Shown here: in pieces, positions 60,556 through 64,000 of the stretch
How positions within the stretch are numbered: the first letter of the stretch is position 1
Layout: each line of letters starts with the position of its first letter
Assembly: GCF_963662255.1 (NCBI RefSeq)
Contig: NC_085072.1
Span: forward strand, 4,923,001-4,987,000
DNA length: 64,000 nt
Direction of reading: 5' to 3'
Source of the DNA: Cinclus cinclus
Taxonomy: Eukaryota; Chordata; Aves; Passeriformes; Cinclidae
Made by a program: the position numbers and the translations under genes
The notes under the pieces: generated by a model
What the model was told of the DNA's origin: nothing
Database searches by the model: none
The model's input: the letters and a program-made list of their open reading frames with translations, nothing else

Positions 60556-63500
60556 CTATTATTTTTAAAAAAGGAACAAAAGGAAGAGAGACAAAAAGAG
60601 AAAGAAAAAGATAGCAAAAGAAGGTGATCTATCAAGCTCTAGAGAATACAAGTGCTGCTGCCCTGGGCAGTTTCACTACAGCACTGGAGAAAACAAAGAC
60701 TACTATAGCAGCGTCGGGACGTGCTCTTTTGAAGCTGTTGAGTAGGCACAAACTTCTTGTTTCAGATCAAGCCTTGTATCTTCTTCAGTGTAAGTTGCCT
60801 CTTCTTTGGTCTTGAGTTGTTACAATGTGGTATACTTATATTCTTTTCCTGATCTGAACTTGAAGCAGCAGTTTCAGGTGGTAAATTCTGTTCTGTTCCA
60901 CTTCATACTGAAGAAAGGAGAAAGACACACACTAAGTATCACTTTGAAGGAAATTCTCATCACATCACAGAATCCATTAGTTTGCAAGGGACCATAAGAC
61001 CATCCACTTCCAAAACCCCCTTGCACCTCAGTTCTAGGTCTTACTAATACCAGGTGCATTTCCTCTACTTTAATATTTAATTGAACATACTGATGTTCAA
61101 TCCACGTTAGGAAAAGCTGTTTCACAGACATATTTGGCATTCCCACCTCCAGTTTTGTTTTCCAAAAGACTGGCAGACTGCAAGCCAGTGAAATGGTATT
61201 TCCAATTATGAACTCTTCAGACACACTTAAGCATCTCAGGGAAGGTCCCAGTGTGTACCATTAAAATGGCAACTTCATTTTGATCACTAGTATTTGACCC
61301 ATTAGCAAGCCTTAGTCCTCCTATCAGTAACTTTATATGGGTGCTTATTAAATTATGTCATAATTTATCTAAGTGCTCACACAGATCCTCAGAGGAGCAA
61401 TAGGATGTGTTGGAATTGAGAATTAAAATTTCCTGATGACTTCTGTTCCAAAGGTTAAGTTAGAGACTAGTGAAACCTGAAGCACATTTAGAACTGTATA
61501 AAAACTAAACTTTTCAATTATGTGTACAGACACTGCATGCGAAATAACACAGAGCCATTCTGTGGACTTCTGAAACAGTTTTTGTAAAATGTTGATTACA
61601 TATGATGATATTTGTGTAGCTAACACCCGGGAGAAACCTTCCTGCACCAACAACTAATTAGCAATTAATTCTCTCCTAAAGTTTTCCAGTGCCACTTTGT
61701 TTTTCCATGAGAAAAGCAGTTTCAGCAAACTGCCACCTACCACACAAAACAAAACGTTACAGAAATAGCAGCCTTCCTTGAGAAGAAATCAAGTTTTGAG
61801 TTTGTTGCTTACTCAGCAGATAAGTAAAGGGAGGATATTTTTATGCACAAAAGCAGGTGAGAAACAACACAGCTCCGACCTCACAGATACACTGGCAGTT
61901 CTGTAGTAATCTAAAAGTAAGAAGCATCACAGCACAACTCTTCTTCAAATCATTCCACAAATCCCACACCAGTAGAGAAAAAATATGGACAAAGCCTATT
62001 TCTCCAGTGTAGCAGGAAAGTGAATTTCACAATTTACACTGATCTTTGAATTCCCTCTGGTGATTTGAAAGAGTCACTTTAAGTGACTGAAACCCTGAAT
62101 GCAAAGACATTTCAAGCTCTCACCCTCACCCCAGTGAAAATGCTGAGTGAAGGCAGCTATTCCAAGAACCCCAAATGTGCAAACTCATCTCCAGTTTTAC
62201 AGAAGTTTGTACTTCAGTGACTTCCCCCAGCTGAAGCATCTCCTTCAATCATCACTGAGAACTTCCAGCTGAAATGAGTTTTCCTATCAGACCATTAAGC
62301 ACACACGGAATAGATAAATAAACCAGGTGAGGACTGCTCAAATCTGGTGTGAAAGGTTTGCACTGAAAGATTAATTATAAAATATTATAAATCAGAAGGC
62401 ACAAAGCTGTTGCAAAGATAACAGTATCACTGCTTTTCCCTCACCCCAGCACTACACTGGGCAAATGTTACCACAAGCTCTTTTAGGACAGCGTTATTTT
62501 GGGGCAGCATTTCAGCTCTCAACACTGCATCCCAGGAACTGCACACACTTGGAATCTTCTCACGTACTTCTCTCACATTTAATTAGACAGATATTATTAG
62601 AGCTCTCCTAGAGATGTAACTCGTATCATATTGCATTTATCATTTTTCTGGCTGTAAAATATATCACTTTTTCATTTAATAATCAAAACACCTCATCTGA
62701 TCAAATAAGACTAAAGCTAATTTTATCAGTCATGGAGTAAACACATAAACTGTCCCATTAAAACCCAGACTGAATTGATAACAAGATGGGTTTATTACAC
62801 TTAAGTTATTAAAAAAAAAAAGCTCATTAAGCAAGCATAACTCAAGCAAAAAGAAATCTCACTATGCTCATCTGCCTCAAATTTTTTACTTTTTAATTCA
62901 GCTACTATAAATACTCCTCCAAATGGTAAACACCCTGAGCAGCTGCCCAGCCCCCAAGTCTCACTGCCTTCTGCATTTGTGTATTTACAGCTGAAAGGTT
63001 TAATGCAAACACAGGGGAGAGCTGGGCCCTGCTCTTAAGGTCTTTCCTGTGTAGATCCTGCTAAATGACAGCAGGTCACATGAAGCTGTTCACAGCCAGA
63101 AAGCACCTACAGAGCCCCCCACATGGAACCTGCCCAATGACAGCATTGTTCTGCTTCCCATTTTCTTCACAAAAAGAGGCAACTGCAAGGATATGCATTC
63201 TGTGCATCGGAGCACATGCTTCCAGAAACAGCCCTCTATGATGTGACCAAGGCACAATTTAATAAAGACAAAATTTTGTCTTTTCAGTGTCCACATACAA
63301 CACAGATCCGTGGAGATCAGGCTCTTCCATCTCTTTCTGGATAGATATGGGAGAGCAGCACTGAGCACCGGCTCCTGGGCTCCCCAGCCAGTACGTGACA
63401 GCTATGAGATGAGCCACCACCACAGCAGTGAAGTCCTTTTCACGTCAAGAAAAAATACATATATGGGGGAAAAAAAGAACTAAAGAACTGCCAAGGACAT

Positions 63501-63559
63501 CTGTAAAGAATGCATGGAGAAAAAAAACCCCAAGAAAGTCGTTAAAAGAAATATCCGAA

Positions 63560-64000
63560 TTTTTAAAGGGTTGTGCGCTGCGGAGAGGAGCCCCGCGCGG
63601 GGTATGGGTGCGGACAGCGCAGAACTGGTCCCGGACCGACGGAGCGGCCCAGGCCCGGTCCCTCCCGCGGCCCCGCTCGCTGCGCTGCACCAAGATGGAG
63701 GCGGCGGAGCGAGGGGCGGCCGCGCCGAGGGGCGGCGCCGGGGCCGCCGCCAGCGGGGCCGCCGCGCGCGGGGGCGGGCGGCTCCGGCCGGTGACAGCGC
63801 CAGGGCCGCGCGGGCAGGACGGGCCGGGGGGAGCGGCCGCCCCGAGCACAAAGGGGGGCGATGGCGACCGCTCCCCGCACACAAAGGGCCGCGGCCGCGC
63901 TGCGCCGGGCGGGGCCGCGCGCGGCACGCCGGGAGCCGCCGCCGCCCCTCCGCCCGCACGGCCCCGCCGCCCGCCGGGGCCCGGAGCCCCCGCGGCGCCG
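63560..64000 (-). promoter_or_regulatory. CSDE1: CSDE1 CpG-island promoter
   Basis: Extremely GC-rich with dense CpG and no TATA box. Plus-strand CAAGATGGAGGCGG at 63691-63704 is a YY1-type element of the kind found near housekeeping start sites. Open frames on both strands here reflect composition only. Confidence 0.75.

Larger units (their letters stand above)
57182..63560 (-). other. CSDE1: CSDE1 5' intron region
   Basis: 6.4 kb between the promoter island and the first shared coding exon. It contains one clear CR1 fragment (about 60.17-60.36 kb), a candidate 84-nt exon at 60472-60555, and otherwise A/T-rich unique sequence. Untranslated exons must exist here or at the island but could not be pinned down. 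Confidence 0.55.

Noticed and set aside
63445..63959. Ala/Pro-rich open frames at the right edge
   Set aside because: CpG-island composition upstream of CSDE1. No coding exon of CSDE1 or its neighbour is recognisable there.

Overview
This is a vertebrate nuclear window, almost certainly avian. Four spliced protein-coding genes lie head-to-tail on the minus strand. Reading down the minus strand from the right edge they are CSDE1 (UNR), NRAS, AMPD1 and DENND2C, the same order and orientation as human 1p13.2. The bird call rests on at least 17 CR1 LINE 3'-end fragments, short introns, GC-rich exons and CpG-island promoters. The shared CR1 sequence resembles that of songbirds, but I cannot name a species.

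Layout: 64-14459 is DENND2C coding sequence (14 coding exons, 770 codons; the C-terminal dDENN end lies left of the window). A long 5' intron runs to a CpG-island promoter at about 20.4-21.3 kb. 21363-31350 is AMPD1 (16 exons, 742 aa, including a 22-nt first coding exon and a 12-nt micro-exon). 31.35-37.8 kb is intergenic with a few CR1 pieces. 37.8-42.58 kb is NRAS (four coding exons, 189 aa, plus a 3'UTR exon). A G-rich minisatellite sits just upstream of the NRAS start codon. 43.7-57.18 kb is the CSDE1 3'UTR and its 18 coding exons (796 aa). A 6.3-kb 5' intron leads to a CpG-island promoter at the right edge.

Exon boundaries were read by hand from splice sites. Every junction was required to keep reading phase and to agree in protein sequence with what I recall of the human orthologues. 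The exon sums (AMPD1 2229 nt, NRAS 570 nt, CSDE1 2391 nt) close exactly in frame.

The genes are functionally unrelated: a Rab GEF, a muscle AMP deaminase, a small GTPase and a cold-shock-domain RNA-binding protein. They form a conserved synteny block, not an operon. I see no new molecular system. The most unusual items are: a minisatellite in AMPD1 intron 15 that repeats the 3' end of exon 15; a nested duplication of CCAAT and GC boxes in the DENND2C promoter, abutting the AMPD1 3' end; the G-rich minisatellite at the NRAS promoter; two GC-AG introns in CSDE1; and a possible in-frame N-terminal exon of CSDE1.
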